Under the pieces are notes generated by a model. The model saw only the letters and a list, made by a program, of their open reading frames with translations, was not told the DNA's origin and searched no databases. A stretch of 55,300 nt of DNA from Leptospiraceae bacterium. GTDB lineage: Bacteria > Spirochaetota > Leptospiria > Leptospirales > Leptospiraceae. Numbering within the stretch: position 1 is the stretch's first letter; every line of letters begins with the position of its first letter. Positions 17,438 through 28,000 of this stretch are shown here, in pieces. The translations under genes were made by a program, and so were the position numbers. Location of the stretch: contig JAGOHK010000019.1 in the NCBI GenBank assembly GCA_017996175.1, positions 1-55,300 on the forward strand. Reading direction: 5' to 3'.

Positions 17438-19285
17438 TTATTCCAGAAATACTCTCTCTCTTTTATCATCTTCATTCCAATCAAAATAATACTTTTTAAA
17501 TTCTAAATAATCTTTTTGTATTTCTCTTCTAGTCTTTTTATCCATTTCAGAAATGTATTTATCTAGGTAAGTTTCAAATCTTTGAAATTCAAATAGTTTA
17601 GTTTTTTTTAACTCAGAAAAGAGTGCTGAGTCATAGCGGATAATTCTAAATTCCCCCGGAATATTTTTTAGACGAATAGAATTGTAATCCGTTTTAGGTG
17701 TATCGGGAGTTGGGAAAAAATGAATATGTATGTTTCGCTTGAGCAGATAGGAAATTGGAGCTGGTTTTTCATGCCCAACTTTTCCTCTTTTTGCTATTAT
17801 TTGGTGGGCAACAAATTCATCTGTAAGTCCTGTGACTGCTTCAATAGCTACTTTCGGATTTAGATAATAAGCTAACATCGCTTGCGATCCACCGTACGCG
17901 ATATTGATTTCCTCTTCTTCAAAAATTTTACGAAAAGGTAAAAGGGAAAGTTTTAGTTGGTAAACGTTTTTTAATTTGTAAATATCGCTTTCGTTGGTTA
18001 TATTATCCACGATTGGTAAATCTGTTCCTTTATACGGGTTATAGTAAAATCCTGTACCTAAAATTACTAGAATGCTTAGTAAAATTCTCACTCGCTTAAA
18101 TTTCATTCGAAACAAAAATAACTCAGTAGTTAAATAAAGTAAAGGTGTGATCGGAATTAAAAGACGGGCAAACATAAAGTCGCCTCCAATCTTTGTGAGA
18201 TAAACAATGTATAAAAACGATGGTAGAAGGAACAAAATAAAGATTCTCACATAAAAGTTATCAATGCGGCTTTGACCAGAAATGATTTTTTTTAGCGAAA
18301 AAGTTGGATTGATTCGATATAGTTTTCTATGGCGTAAACGTATTTTTCTTCTTCTAGATTTGTAAGCGGAAGAAAAGTTGGTTAGAAAAAAGTATCTAAT
18401 TTGAGAGCTAATCTTAAATAGCCGCAAAAACCAAAAAAACACCAAAACAAAAGGTAAATACAATACATAGTAAGAATTAAAATATAAAAGTATATATTTG
18501 ATTCCCTGCTCTAAGTAGGTTCCCATTCCTGATTTCGCGTAAAAAGTATTGGGAAAAAACCAACCGAAATACGTATAACGCCAGATCCAATAAGGCAGAA
18601 AAATAAAAATAAAAGGAAGTTGAAGAGCAAGCTGATTTGTAAAATACGTTTTGTAATCAGTATGTCTAAATTTGAATAATGCAGTATATAAAAATGCAAA
18701 TATATAAAATAAAGCCCCATCCGGTCTTGTCATAATCGCAAGAACTAAAAGAAAAAAACCGGTTAATAAGTGTAATCCTCTGTTACTCAAAAGTAAAAAT
18801 ACAGTGCCCGCTAATAATAAAAAGCTAAATAGAGACGTTTCTAGCCCCCCTGTTGCAAAAATTTGCCCATGAGAATGCAATGCAAATCCAGCAAATGCAA
18901 TCGGAAAATAAAAGGATTTATAACGTTTACCTGCTCTAATTTCGTACGCGGTAGTTCCAGTTTTATATAAAACAAAGAGTGTAAGAAAATAAAAAAGAAT
19001 TCCAAGTCCTGCTGAAACATGAATCGGGTCTAAATGAAAAAACATTCCAACCGAAAGAAAAATTGTCCAAAGAAAATTGGTATAACCTTCTACAAATTCT
19101 CCAGCGTTATAGACAAGTCCCAGACCATCCGTTAAGTTCTTGGCATATCGAAACGAAATGAATGCATCATCGCAGACCCAATGCTGTATAAATGCTTTAT
19201 AAATTGCAAATATTCCAATCCCAATACTCAAATAAATGGAGAGTATTTTTCGATTCAAGCCAACTGAATATTTTTTGGAATCCAA
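17438..19285 (-). CDS. GT-C-type membrane glycosyltransferase
   Basis: A 615-residue protein with about eleven membrane helices up to residue 410 and a soluble tail of about 190 residues. The first external loop has WVCDDAFISFRYAKNLTDG followed by EFVEGYTNFLW. The DD pair and 'FRYAxNL..G.GLVxNxGExVEGYTNFLW' are typical of a GT-C family that includes arabinofuranosyltransferase-like proteins. A later loop, KIGGDFMFARLLIPI, is also characteristic. These enzymes use a lipid-linked sugar donor on the periplasmic face. Start is a TTG at 19285 with GGGGAG just upstream. It is divergent from a GT4 glycosyltransferase, consistent with a role in surface glycans; donor and acceptor are unknown. Confidence 0.78.
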   Translation of the reverse strand: MDSKKYSVGLNRKILSIYLSIGIGIFAIYKAFIQHWVCDDAFISFRYAKNLTDGLGLVYNAGEFVEGYTNFLWTIFLSVGMFFHLDPIHVSAGLGILFYFLTLFVLYKTGTTAYEIRAGKRYKSFYFPIAFAGFALHSHGQIFATGGLETSLFSFLLLAGTVFLLLSNRGLHLLTGFFLLVLAIMTRPDGALFYIFAFLYTALFKFRHTDYKTYFTNQLALQLPFIFIFLPYWIWRYTYFGWFFPNTFYAKSGMGTYLEQGIKYILLYFNSYYVLYLPFVLVFFWFLRLFKISSQIRYFFLTNFSSAYKSRRRKIRLRHRKLYRINPTFSLKKIISGQSRIDNFYVRIFILFLLPSFLYIVYLTKIGGDFMFARLLIPITPLLYLTTELFLFRMKFKRVRILLSILVILGTGFYYNPYKGTDLPIVDNITNESDIYKLKNVYQLKLSLLPFRKIFEEEEINIAYGGSQAMLAYYLNPKVAIEAVTGLTDEFVAHQIIAKRGKVGHEKPAPISYLLKRNIHIHFFPTPDTPKTDYNSIRLKNIPGEFRIIRYDSALFSELKKTKLFEFQRFETYLDKYISEMDKKTRREIQKDYLEFKKYYFDWNEDDKRERVFLE

Positions 19286-19344
19286 AATTTCTCCCCTAAT
19301 ATTTATCTTTATTTTAAAATGAATCTGGTCAATCTTGATTTAGC

Positions 19345-20505
19345 ATGAAGAAAAAGATTGCACTTGTATCACCCATATTTTCCCCTCATATCTCAGGTGG
19401 GGCAGAAAAACATGCGCTAAATTTTGCCGAACTTCTATCAGAAGAATATGATTTAGAAATCCTAACAACTAATGCTTTGGACTATATTACTTGGAAAAAA
19501 GCAATCCCTACCAATCTAGAGCATTTTGGAAATATTCTAGTAAGAAGATTTTCTGTAAGAAAAACTAGAACTATAAAATCTTTCAACAAGTTTCATGCAA
19601 AATTAATACAAAAAATGCCTGATATTCAAGAAGAGGAGATGTTGGAATGGATCAAAATGCAAGGTCCCTATTGCCCTGACCTAATTGAATTCATAAACAG
19701 AAATCACAATGAATACAATGCATTTATTTTTATGACTTATCTTTATTATACTACGATTTACGGAATGGACAAAATTAAAGAAAAATCAATCTGTGTTACT
19801 ACCTTACACGATGAACCACCTGCATACTTTCCAATCTTTAAGAAAATTCTGACAAATGAAGTAACCTATTCTTTTAATACTCCAGAGGAAAGAGATTTAT
19901 TTAAAAAAATTTATTGTTATGAACCAAGTAAATATTCAGTGATTGGATTACATGTTGATCCGCCGAGGCTTACATCTATTAGCCCGCCTAGGTTCGAGTA
20001 TATACTCTATATTGGAAGAATTGATGCCGGCAAAGGTGTATTTACCCTTATAGAACAATTTAAGGAATGGAAACAGAAATACGATTCGAATCTTAAATTG
20101 GTTTTAGTTGGGGGAGGGAAACAGAGATTATCCAATGAGGATATAATTTTTACTGGATACATATCCGAAGAAGAAAAAGTAAGTTATCTAAGGCATTCTC
20201 TTTTTTTAGTGAATCCTTCTCATCTAGAGAGTTTTTCGATTGTTGTAATGGAGGCTTGGTTATTAGAAGTTCCAGTACTCGTAAATAATGACTCTGAAAT
20301 TCTTCGCGCTCATTGCAATCGAAGTAATGCTGGACTGTATTATTCTGATCAAGATAGCTTTTCGGCTACTATGAATTATCTTCTCTCCAGTTCAGAGGTT
20401 CGAAAAAAAATGGGGGCTAATGGTAAAAGATATGTAGAGATGAATTATACACGTGAAGTTGTAAAAAAGAAATTATTTAATTTAGTAGAAACAGTAATCA
20501 ATTAA
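19345..20505 (+). CDS. family 4 glycosyltransferase
   Basis: A 386-residue GT-B-fold enzyme of the glycosyltransferase 4 family, transferring a sugar from a nucleotide donor onto a cell-surface glycan precursor in the cytoplasm. The N-terminal loop SPIFSPHISGGAEKHALN is the acceptor-side GG(A)E motif. The C-terminal Rossmann domain starts at YIGRIDAGKGV and has VLVGGGK, FTGYISEEEK, and the donor-binding NPSHLESFSIVVMEAW (the E...E pair). The stop codon (20503-20505) falls inside the left end of a repeat element, so the original 3' end may have been slightly altered by the insertion. Confidence 0.88.
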   Translation: MKKKIALVSPIFSPHISGGAEKHALNFAELLSEEYDLEILTTNALDYITWKKAIPTNLEHFGNILVRRFSVRKTRTIKSFNKFHAKLIQKMPDIQEEEMLEWIKMQGPYCPDLIEFINRNHNEYNAFIFMTYLYYTTIYGMDKIKEKSICVTTLHDEPPAYFPIFKKILTNEVTYSFNTPEERDLFKKIYCYEPSKYSVIGLHVDPPRLTSISPPRFEYILYIGRIDAGKGVFTLIEQFKEWKQKYDSNLKLVLVGGGKQRLSNEDIIFTGYISEEEKVSYLRHSLFLVNPSHLESFSIVVMEAWLLEVPVLVNNDSEILRAHCNRSNAGLYYSDQDSFSATMNYLLSSSEVRKKMGANGKRYVEMNYTREVVKKKLFNLVETVIN

Positions 20506-20690
20506 CGTGAGTTCGATATAAGAAAGCTATCCTTCATAGCGTGAGCGTCATTCCCGAAATCCCACCCGCTACCGGCAAGCGATATCGGGAATCTGTAGTG
20601 CTAAGAATGATTTTATATTGTTTGAGATCCCCGATAAGGGATTTCGGGGATGACAGAGAGTAATCTCCCGTTACATCGAGGTCACGTTAA
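20502..20690. mobile_element. 189-bp miniature inverted-repeat element, copy 1
   Basis: Imperfect terminal inverted repeats TTAACGTGAGTTCGAT (left, 20502) and ATCGAGGTCACGTTAA (right, ending 20690) enclose a longer palindromic doublet (20546-20654) with stems ATTCCCGA/TCGGGAAT and ATCCCCGA/TCGGGGAT. A related element lies at 30835-31097 and shares the left-end sequence TTCGATATAAGAAAG. No coding capacity. It overlaps the stop codon of the glycosyltransferase gene. Confidence 0.6.
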
Positions 20691-20740
20691 AAAATAAAAA
20701 CCCCTCTTTATTGCCTATATTGGGCTTTAGAGAGGGGTTA
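20690..20740 (-). terminator. rho-independent terminator of the first BIg2/LruC gene
   Basis: Stem AACCCCTCT/AGAGGGGTT (20699-20707 with 20731-20739). On the minus strand it is followed by a T-rich tract (complement of 20690-20698). It lies about 60 bp past the stop codon at 20801. Confidence 0.8.
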
Positions 20741-20800
20741 ACATTGATTAACTGTGGTTGTATAAAAGTTTGTTTACTTTTACACAACCTTTAGGTTTTT

Positions 20801-23800
20801 TTATTTCCTAGCATTTCTCCAGATTCTACCTGCTAGAATTGCTCCCACCAGAAGGGCGATTGCTGCTGCAATTCCTCTAGTTGAACCACTCTCTGCCGAT
20901 TGCGAAATATATGCCATCAGTTTGCTTCCTTCATCTATTACTTGCTCCATAAATGCTACTTCAGAGGTTGCAGTATAGGTTGTGGGTAGAGTAGATGGAT
21001 CGTAAGCTTCTGTTCCAACTGTGCAATCCAAACAAAGATTCTTATTTGGTAAAGGTTGAATTTGGTAAATTTTATCAGGAACCATATTTACAGTATCCTT
21101 AAACCAATCTGCATTTTGCTGTCCCTTTGTGCTTACCCAATTTGCATACTTAATGTAACCGGTTTTTGAAGTATTGTTGATCACAGTTGTTTCATGACCA
21201 GGTTTCCAAACTTGTGGAATCAGAATCGCCCACTGAAATACAGCCCACTCATCTAGGTATTTATCTTTGCCGATATAATCAGCCTGTGTTTTACCAGTTG
21301 ATACTGCACCGGATGGAATTTGATCAGCTGCACTCCATAAATATCCCAGACCAACTCTATGAATCTCTTTGGTTGCTGGAGATGGGTAATAACTTCCGTC
21401 TGAGTAGAATAGGAACACATCATAAGGAGCTGATCCTAACTCATCCCGTGAAATCGGAGCACCGAACTGAATGCTAACTCTACTAATGTCACCCGGATAG
21501 AATGCACCATGAGAAGCACCTGAATTTCCATAATATGGATTTTCGAAAGGAGCATCCCCATTAACACCAGTAACGCATAATACATCACTTGGGCAACCCG
21601 CTGTAGTATTTAAATTTCTTTGGGGAAAAATAAATAAGCTATCTTTCAACTGACTAGCGGTTAAATCTGTAAGGTTCGTAACAGTGTCCTTCGCAACATT
21701 CGTATAGGTGTATCTTTCCGATTTGAAAGAAGAAACGTTCGCGCTAGAAGGAAGACGAAGTTTAAGTCCAGCTTTATGAGAAGTATTCCAGATGGCTGTG
21801 ACTACTTCAAAATTACCTAAAATCTTTGTAACTTTACCAGCAGCATTCAGATATTCTTCATAGTAGTATTGAACTACATAGTCGTTTAAGTCTGTGCTAG
21901 TTGTGCTATACTTAGGCCAATCTCTTTCGAAACTTTGGGTAAATACTTTTCCTGAATTTTTTCCAGGGTATCTTTGTTTGAATGCAATTTGTGGATCATT
22001 TGGAGCATAATCAAGAGAATCCTCAACTCCGTCCCCATCACTATCAACAATAGTTATTCCATTCAAATTCCCTGAACTTCCATCTAGAACTAAATCACCA
22101 AATTGTAGAATGATTGTGATCGTTCCGTTTATTTCTTTTACAACTTGGATTGGATACCAAGAAGATGTATAGGTTCCTTTGTAAGCTTGCGCATACACAG
22201 TGATAGAATCTGAATTAATGGTAAGCCCAACTGTTCCAGTTACATTTCCTTGTGTATTGGTAATTCCTTGGAATAGAACATCACTATTTATATCTTGCGA
22301 GGTATAAATTTTTACAGTCACACCAGAGACGGCAACATTATCCGAAGATTTTACATTCATATTAACAGGAACTGTACTATAGATGCTAGATGTAAATGTA
22401 CTACTAACTGAATTGTAATTGCTTGCGTTTACAGTTAAATTTGCAGTTCCCGATTTTCCACCGTAACTTGCAGTGATTGTAGTTGGTCCACCAGTCGAAA
22501 CTGCGGTTGCCTTTCCTTTATTGGGACTTAAATTATCAACTGCTGCAACAGACGAATTAGAGGAAGTCCAAGTTGCTACATCTGTCACATCTATCTGTGA
22601 TCCGTTGCTAAAAGTCGCTAGGGCAGTATAGTATTTGATTGATTTATTGCTGTTCGTAGGTTCATCTGAGTATAGAGGCAAATAAGCATCTCTACCAATA
22701 TAGATGGAACTAACTGTTAAGCTATTTACAGTCAAAGTTTTACTTCCTGTTTTATTATCAAGAGTTGCAGAAATTGTAGTAGTTCCTGTTGCAACGGTAG
22801 TCGCAAGACCTGTGCTACCACCGATAGTCGCAATGCTTGTAGAAGAAGAACTCCATGCAACTTCCGATGTAATATCTCTTGTAGTTCCATTGGAATAAGT
22901 TCCTATCGCAGTATATTGTTGTGTAAATCCTGTAGGTAAAGATATACCGTTAGGCGAAACACTGATCGAACTGAGTGTAATACTTGGATTTACAGTTAAG
23001 GTAGATGAATTACTAATAATAGTTCCACCACCAGTAGTTACTATGCCATTTACCCCACTTGGGATACTTGCTGTTATGCTACTAGTTCCAGCGGAAATGG
23101 CAGATGCTTGTCCATTAGACCCATCCGCATTACTAATAGTAGCCGCAGTCGTAGAAGAAGATGACCAAGTTACTAAAGAAGTAATGTCTTGTGTGGTTCC
23201 ATCTGTAAAAGCTCCTATCGCAGTATATTGATTAGTCGCTCCAGCAGTAATAGTCGCATTTCCACCAATTGCTATGGAAGATAAAGTAGCTTGTGTTACA
23301 GTGAGTGTAGAGGAATTACTGGTAATTCCATTTAGAGAAGCTTGAATTGTACTAGATCCTTGTCCTGCACCAGTAGCAAGTCCTTCTGTTCCAGTTCCGT
23401 TACTAATTGCTACATTTCCTGTAGAAGAAGAATTCCAACTTACTAAAGAAGTAATATCTAATGTACTACCATCTGTGTAGGTTCCAGTTGCAGTATATTG
23501 TTTTGTAGTTCCTTTTGCGATAGAAGAGCTTCCATTGATTTCGATAGAAACAAGAGTGGCTGCGGTTACAGTTAAATTACCCGAACCTGATTGTCCACCT
23601 ATGGAAGCAGAAATTGTAGCAGATCCCATGCCGATTGCTTGTGAGGTTCCCCCAGTCGTTGAAGAAGTATCTACTCCTGCAACAGCAGAATTGGAAGAAG
23701 ACCAAACAGCAGAATTGGTAACATCAACTACAGAGCCATCCGAATAAGTAGCAGTTGCTGTGAATTGAGTAGTGGTTCCTTTTGCAATGGACTGAGGAGA

Positions 23801-24802
23801 TGGACTTACTACCACTGAAGTAACAGTAGCTGCAGAGATAGTTACTGGTTTTGTTCCAGTTACACCTAAATAAGAAACTTGAACGATTGTTGATCCAATA
23901 GAGATAGAAGTGAGAACTCCTTTATTTCCAACACTATCATTGATAGCTGCATGAGTGGTATTAGTTAAACTCCAAGTGGCTTGTGTTGTAATATCAGAAG
24001 ATGTTCCATTGGAAAATTGAGCACTTGCGGTATAACTAGTTGTATTTCCTGCACTGATAGAAGAGACCCCAGTTATTGTAATCGAAACAACCGTTGGACT
24101 AGTAACCGTTGTGCTCGTAGTTGCTGTTCCATTATTTGCAACACTTGGAAAATTTTCAGGGTTCGTAAGTGTGGCAGTAATAGTTACTGCTCCCGTAGAG
24201 CTTCCGCCTGTTCCAATTCCAGTTTGACTATCAATAGAAATTCCAGATGAATTGTTAGAAGACCAAGTTACTAAAGCGGATATATCTTGTGTTGTGCCAT
24301 CCGAAAAAATACCAGTTGCGTAGTATTGAACCGTACCACCAGAAACTAAACTCGGCACTGCTGTGATTTGAATAGAGGTCAGTGTGGCAGCAGTCACATT
24401 TAAACTAGCATTCCCAGCTATAGAATTATAACCTGCGCTAATCTGCGCTGGAGTTCCGACAGATGTAAGTCCTACACCTAAAAAATTACCCTTTGGGGAA
24501 TCAACGGCTGATACTTTATCGGTCTCAGAGTTAACAGTCCAATCACATTGGTTTGTAATATCTAGGGTTGTTCCATCCGAATAAATCCCTGTTGCTTTGT
24601 AGATTGCCTGTGTGCCTTTTGCAACAGATTGGTCTGCCGGGGAAACGGTAATATTGGTAAGAGAAGCACCTGTGGCACTCCTACTTACGTTAACCGATGA
24701 ATCCCCTGTTGAACTTGTAAAGGGGATGTATTTTTTTTCTTTTTTTGAGCAAGCTCCTGCAAAAAGCAGGGCTGTGATCAGTACAGATAGTATTTTTCTC
24801 AT
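20801..24802 (-). CDS. BIg2-repeat, LruC-domain lipoprotein (1333 aa)
   Basis: A large surface lipoprotein. The signal MRKILSVLITALLFAGAC has a lipobox (AGAC), followed by SKKEKKYIPF. Eight tandem bacterial Ig-like (BIg2) domains follow, each about 85 residues and recognisable by phrases such as QYTATGTYTDGSTLDIT and WSSS. Next comes a calcium-binding-like DSDGDGVEDSLDYAPNDP and an LruC-type domain (AFKQRYPG, DLNDYVVQYYYEE, FEVVTAIW) with a CLDC cysteine pair near the end. The C-terminus is a hydrophobic tail, GIAAAIALLVGAILAGRIW, plus basic residues. BIg2 proteins of Leptospira (Lig family) bind host and matrix molecules; whether this one does is unknown. I use the ATG at 24802, which has GGAGAAG upstream. 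It is a paralogue of the next gene. Confidence 0.88.
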   Translation of the reverse strand: MRKILSVLITALLFAGACSKKEKKYIPFTSSTGDSSVNVSRSATGASLTNITVSPADQSVAKGTQAIYKATGIYSDGTTLDITNQCDWTVNSETDKVSAVDSPKGNFLGVGLTSVGTPAQISAGYNSIAGNASLNVTAATLTSIQITAVPSLVSGGTVQYYATGIFSDGTTQDISALVTWSSNNSSGISIDSQTGIGTGGSSTGAVTITATLTNPENFPSVANNGTATTSTTVTSPTVVSITITGVSSISAGNTTSYTASAQFSNGTSSDITTQATWSLTNTTHAAINDSVGNKGVLTSISIGSTIVQVSYLGVTGTKPVTISAATVTSVVVSPSPQSIAKGTTTQFTATATYSDGSVVDVTNSAVWSSSNSAVAGVDTSSTTGGTSQAIGMGSATISASIGGQSGSGNLTVTAATLVSIEINGSSSIAKGTTKQYTATGTYTDGSTLDITSLVSWNSSSTGNVAISNGTGTEGLATGAGQGSSTIQASLNGITSNSSTLTVTQATLSSIAIGGNATITAGATNQYTAIGAFTDGTTQDITSLVTWSSSSTTAATISNADGSNGQASAISAGTSSITASIPSGVNGIVTTGGGTIISNSSTLTVNPSITLSSISVSPNGISLPTGFTQQYTAIGTYSNGTTRDITSEVAWSSSSTSIATIGGSTGLATTVATGTTTISATLDNKTGSKTLTVNSLTVSSIYIGRDAYLPLYSDEPTNSNKSIKYYTALATFSNGSQIDVTDVATWTSSNSSVAAVDNLSPNKGKATAVSTGGPTTITASYGGKSGTANLTVNASNYNSVSSTFTSSIYSTVPVNMNVKSSDNVAVSGVTVKIYTSQDINSDVLFQGITNTQGNVTGTVGLTINSDSITVYAQAYKGTYTSSWYPIQVVKEINGTITIILQFGDLVLDGSSGNLNGITIVDSDGDGVEDSLDYAPNDPQIAFKQRYPGKNSGKVFTQSFERDWPKYSTTSTDLNDYVVQYYYEEYLNAAGKVTKILGNFEVVTAIWNTSHKAGLKLRLPSSANVSSFKSERYTYTNVAKDTVTNLTDLTASQLKDSLFIFPQRNLNTTAGCPSDVLCVTGVNGDAPFENPYYGNSGASHGAFYPGDISRVSIQFGAPISRDELGSAPYDVFLFYSDGSYYPSPATKEIHRVGLGYLWSAADQIPSGAVSTGKTQADYIGKDKYLDEWAVFQWAILIPQVWKPGHETTVINNTSKTGYIKYANWVSTKGQQNADWFKDTVNMVPDKIYQIQPLPNKNLCLDCTVGTEAYDPSTLPTTYTATSEVAFMEQVIDEGSKLMAYISQSAESGSTRGIAAAIALLVGAILAGRIWRNARK

Positions 24803-24944
24803 AACACTCTTCTCCATAATTTCCTATTTCATCTGACGAAAAAAAAGGATTGATTCTTTCGCGAACACGGTATGCAAATTGCAAAATTTCGATATTCTTT
24901 TTTTAATATGTCTGAACTTTTTTGTAAATTCGGTTCCAACAAAA

Positions 24945-24990
24945 GAAAAACCCCTCTCCAAGGCTTACACCTTGAAAAGGGGTCTTTTTT
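24945..24990. terminator. bidirectional terminator between the two BIg2/LruC genes
   Basis: Stem ACCCCTCTCCAAGG/CCTTGAAAAGGGGT (24950-24982) is bounded by an A-run on the left and a T-run on the right, so it can end transcription on either strand. It should end transcription of the gene stopping at 25083. Confidence 0.75.
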
Positions 24991-25027
24991 AATCACTTAA
25001 TACTCCTGGCGTTTTCCATTGGTTTAA

Positions 25028-25051
25028 ACCCCTTTCGTAAACGAGAGGGGT
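25028..25051. terminator. second hairpin downstream of the larger BIg2/LruC gene
   Basis: ACCCCTTTCGT-AA-ACGAGAGGGGT forms an 11-base stem with one mismatched pair, 32 bp after the stop codon at 25083. It lacks a good T-run and lies just upstream of the stronger terminator at 24945-24990. Confidence 0.55.
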
Positions 25052-25082
25052 GGAATGGAAGTCGGGCAGAGGTTAGTGAAAT

Positions 25083-28000
25083 TTACTTATTCTTACGGTT
25101 ACTCCAAATTCTACCTGCGAGAATTGCGCCCACAAGGAGTGCGATGGCTGCTGCGACTCCTCTTGTTGTGCCACTCTTCGCTGACTTGGAAATATAAGCC
25201 ATAAGTTTGTTACCACCATTGATCACTTCGTCTACGAAGGCTACATCCGCAGTTGTTGTGTATGAGGTTGGTAAATCACCTAAAACACAACCAGATGGAG
25301 TTCCAGCAGTATTTGAGCAGTAGTATTTTCCGCTGTCATTTCCGGCTGTTCCAGGATCATAGGTATCAGCACCTGCACAATCTAGACATAGGTTTTTGTT
25401 TGGTTTTGGTAGGATTTGATATGCGTTAGAGTTAACGATATTTGCTGCCTTATACCAATTTGTGTAGGTGTTACCGTTTGAATTAATCCAATCTAAATAC
25501 TTAGGGTAAGCCGAATCAGTTGAACTGTTTAAGTTTTTGCCTTCTACTTGTGGTTTCCAAACTCCAGGAACGATTGTTCCCCAAGCGAACTTAATATTAT
25601 CACTCTTATACTTATCTTTACCTACGCAAGCAGAATCAGCTTCAACGGGAGCGTGATAAGGACAATAAGTTGAGTCACCTGATGCCCAAACATAACCAGA
25701 CCCAGCCACATGGATTTCTTTCGCAGAGCCAGATGTAGAGGGAGTTTGGAAGTATCTCAGGTATAAGTCATAGGGAGCATTTCCTACTTCATCTCTTGTT
25801 GCTGGAGAAGTTAGTTTGATACTAACACGACCTATATCACCTGGACGGAATGTTTTAAATGTGCTACTATAACCACCAGTAGAGTGAGTAGATGGAGCCC
25901 CTGCATTATTGAGGAGTACATCTGTTGTTGCGTTACTGGATGTTTTTGGGATTAACACTAGATTATCTTTCAGTTGTGCTGCTGTTGGGTTAGTGATAGT
26001 AAGAGGATTATTAACAGTCAAAGCTGTATCAACTCCGCCACTAACTGTAGAAACTGTCCAACTAGACGGTCTTTGTGTTCCATCGTAACGATAGTAAGTT
26101 GCTTTGTATTCAGAAACTCCTAAACCAGGAAGTCTGAGTTGTAGCGTTTGACTTTCGTAGTCGTAACGCCCTCTGACTATGATCTGATAATTTCCACGTA
26201 TCTCTACTATACCGCCTGTCGCATTGGTGTCTTCCTCATTATAGAACTGAACCGTATAGTCATTCAAGTCTCTGTTGGTAGGATTCGGCCAGTTATTCTC
26301 TATGTTAAGAGAATAAACCTTATCTCTCATACTTGGGAAACGAGTCTTAAATGCTTTAGTTGCATCACTTGGGTAAGCATCATTTGCATCTTCTACACCA
26401 TCACCGTCAGTATCTGTGATTGGGAGAGCGTTTAAAGCAGCAATCGTTGTGTCCAAGGTAAAGTCTTTAAGAAGTAACATAACTTTTAAAGTTCCAGAAA
26501 CATCTTTCACAATTTCAATTGCTTGCATAGAGGATGTATATCCACCTTTATAAGCCTGTCCATATACAAAGATGGAACTAGAATTCATTTGAATTGGCAA
26601 AGTTCCTGTTACTCTTCCTGAACCATCACTTAGAGCTTGGAAAAGAACATATCCATTTGACGAGGCATCATAGATTTTGATTATAACACCCGATACTGCC
26701 ACTCCATTTTGGTCTTTAACAATTAGGTCAATTGGAATGCTATTAGTTACTGAACCAGTAAAGTTATCAGTCACGGCGGTTTCATTTTCAGCCTTAACTG
26801 CTAGTGTTGCGGATCCGGTGATGCTTGATTTCACAGCAGTAATAGTTGTGTTCCCTGCAGCTACAGTAGAGGCTAAACCATTTGAGCCTGACGCATTACT
26901 AATAGTTGCCGCACCAGTACTACTAGATGCCCATGTTACTTGATCTGTAATGTCTACTTTGCTTCCATCGGAGAAGTTACCCCATGCGGTATATTGTTTA
27001 GTTGCCCCTGCCGGATAAGTCGCATTAGCCCCAATATAGATACCTGTTAATGTAACTGAGTTCACAGTGAGAGTTGTTGAGTCAGATACCGCACCTAACG
27101 TTGCAGAAATATTTGTAGAACCAGCTGCCACAGGAGTTGCGAGACCATTTGAACCACCAGCATTGCTAATAGTAGCCTTTGATGTAGCAGAAGAAGCCCA
27201 AGTAACAGTATTTGTTATATCCGCAGTTGTTCCATTGGAATAGGTTCCAGTTGCAGTAAATTGTTTTGTGAAACCTGTGCTAACAGTATCCCCTCTCGGA
27301 GAAATCGCGATAGAAGTTAATGTAACAGCGGCATTCACAGTCAAGGTTGCAGTTCCTGACATTCCACCAAATGCAGCAGTAACGGTTGGAGATCCTGCAG
27401 CTACACCAGTTGCTAGACCACCCGTTGTGATTGTCGCAAAACCAGTATTAGACGATGTCCACGTTGCTGTGTTAGTAATATCAGAAGAAGCTCCACCGTT
27501 ATAGTTTGCTGTAGCGGTAAATTGTTGTGTACCACCAACAGTCACAGAAGGAGTAGAAGGAGTAACAGAAATATTAGCCAAAACCGCTTGTACAGTTAAC
27601 GCAATAGAGTTACTAGTTACACCACTTAAGCTCGCGCTGATATTGGTAGACCCACTGTAGATACCGGTTGCTTTTCTGGTTGTGCCATTGATAGTTGCTT
27701 TTGCAGTATCAGAAGAAGACCAAGTTACACTACCTGAAATATCGCGTGGCGCAAGTCCATCATTGTATGTTCCCATAGCAACGTAGGCAGCCGTTTGATT
27801 TCCATAAGCAACACTTGTGTCCCCAGTAACGTTGATAGAAAGGAGAGTCGCAGCATCCACTGTTAGAGTTACAGAGTTACTTGTAATACTAGTCGTAGGA
27901 TCTGTTGCAGAAATACTTGCTGTACCTGCGGTTACACCAGTTGCCTTTCCTTTGTTTGCTGTTGCTGTATTATCAATCGTAGCATTTCCTGTATTAGAAG

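Noticed and set aside
20546..20654. Palindrome first considered as the terminator of the GT4 glycosyltransferase
   Set aside because: It lies within terminal inverted repeats shared with a second locus and has no T-run, so it fits a repeat element better; it could still affect transcription.
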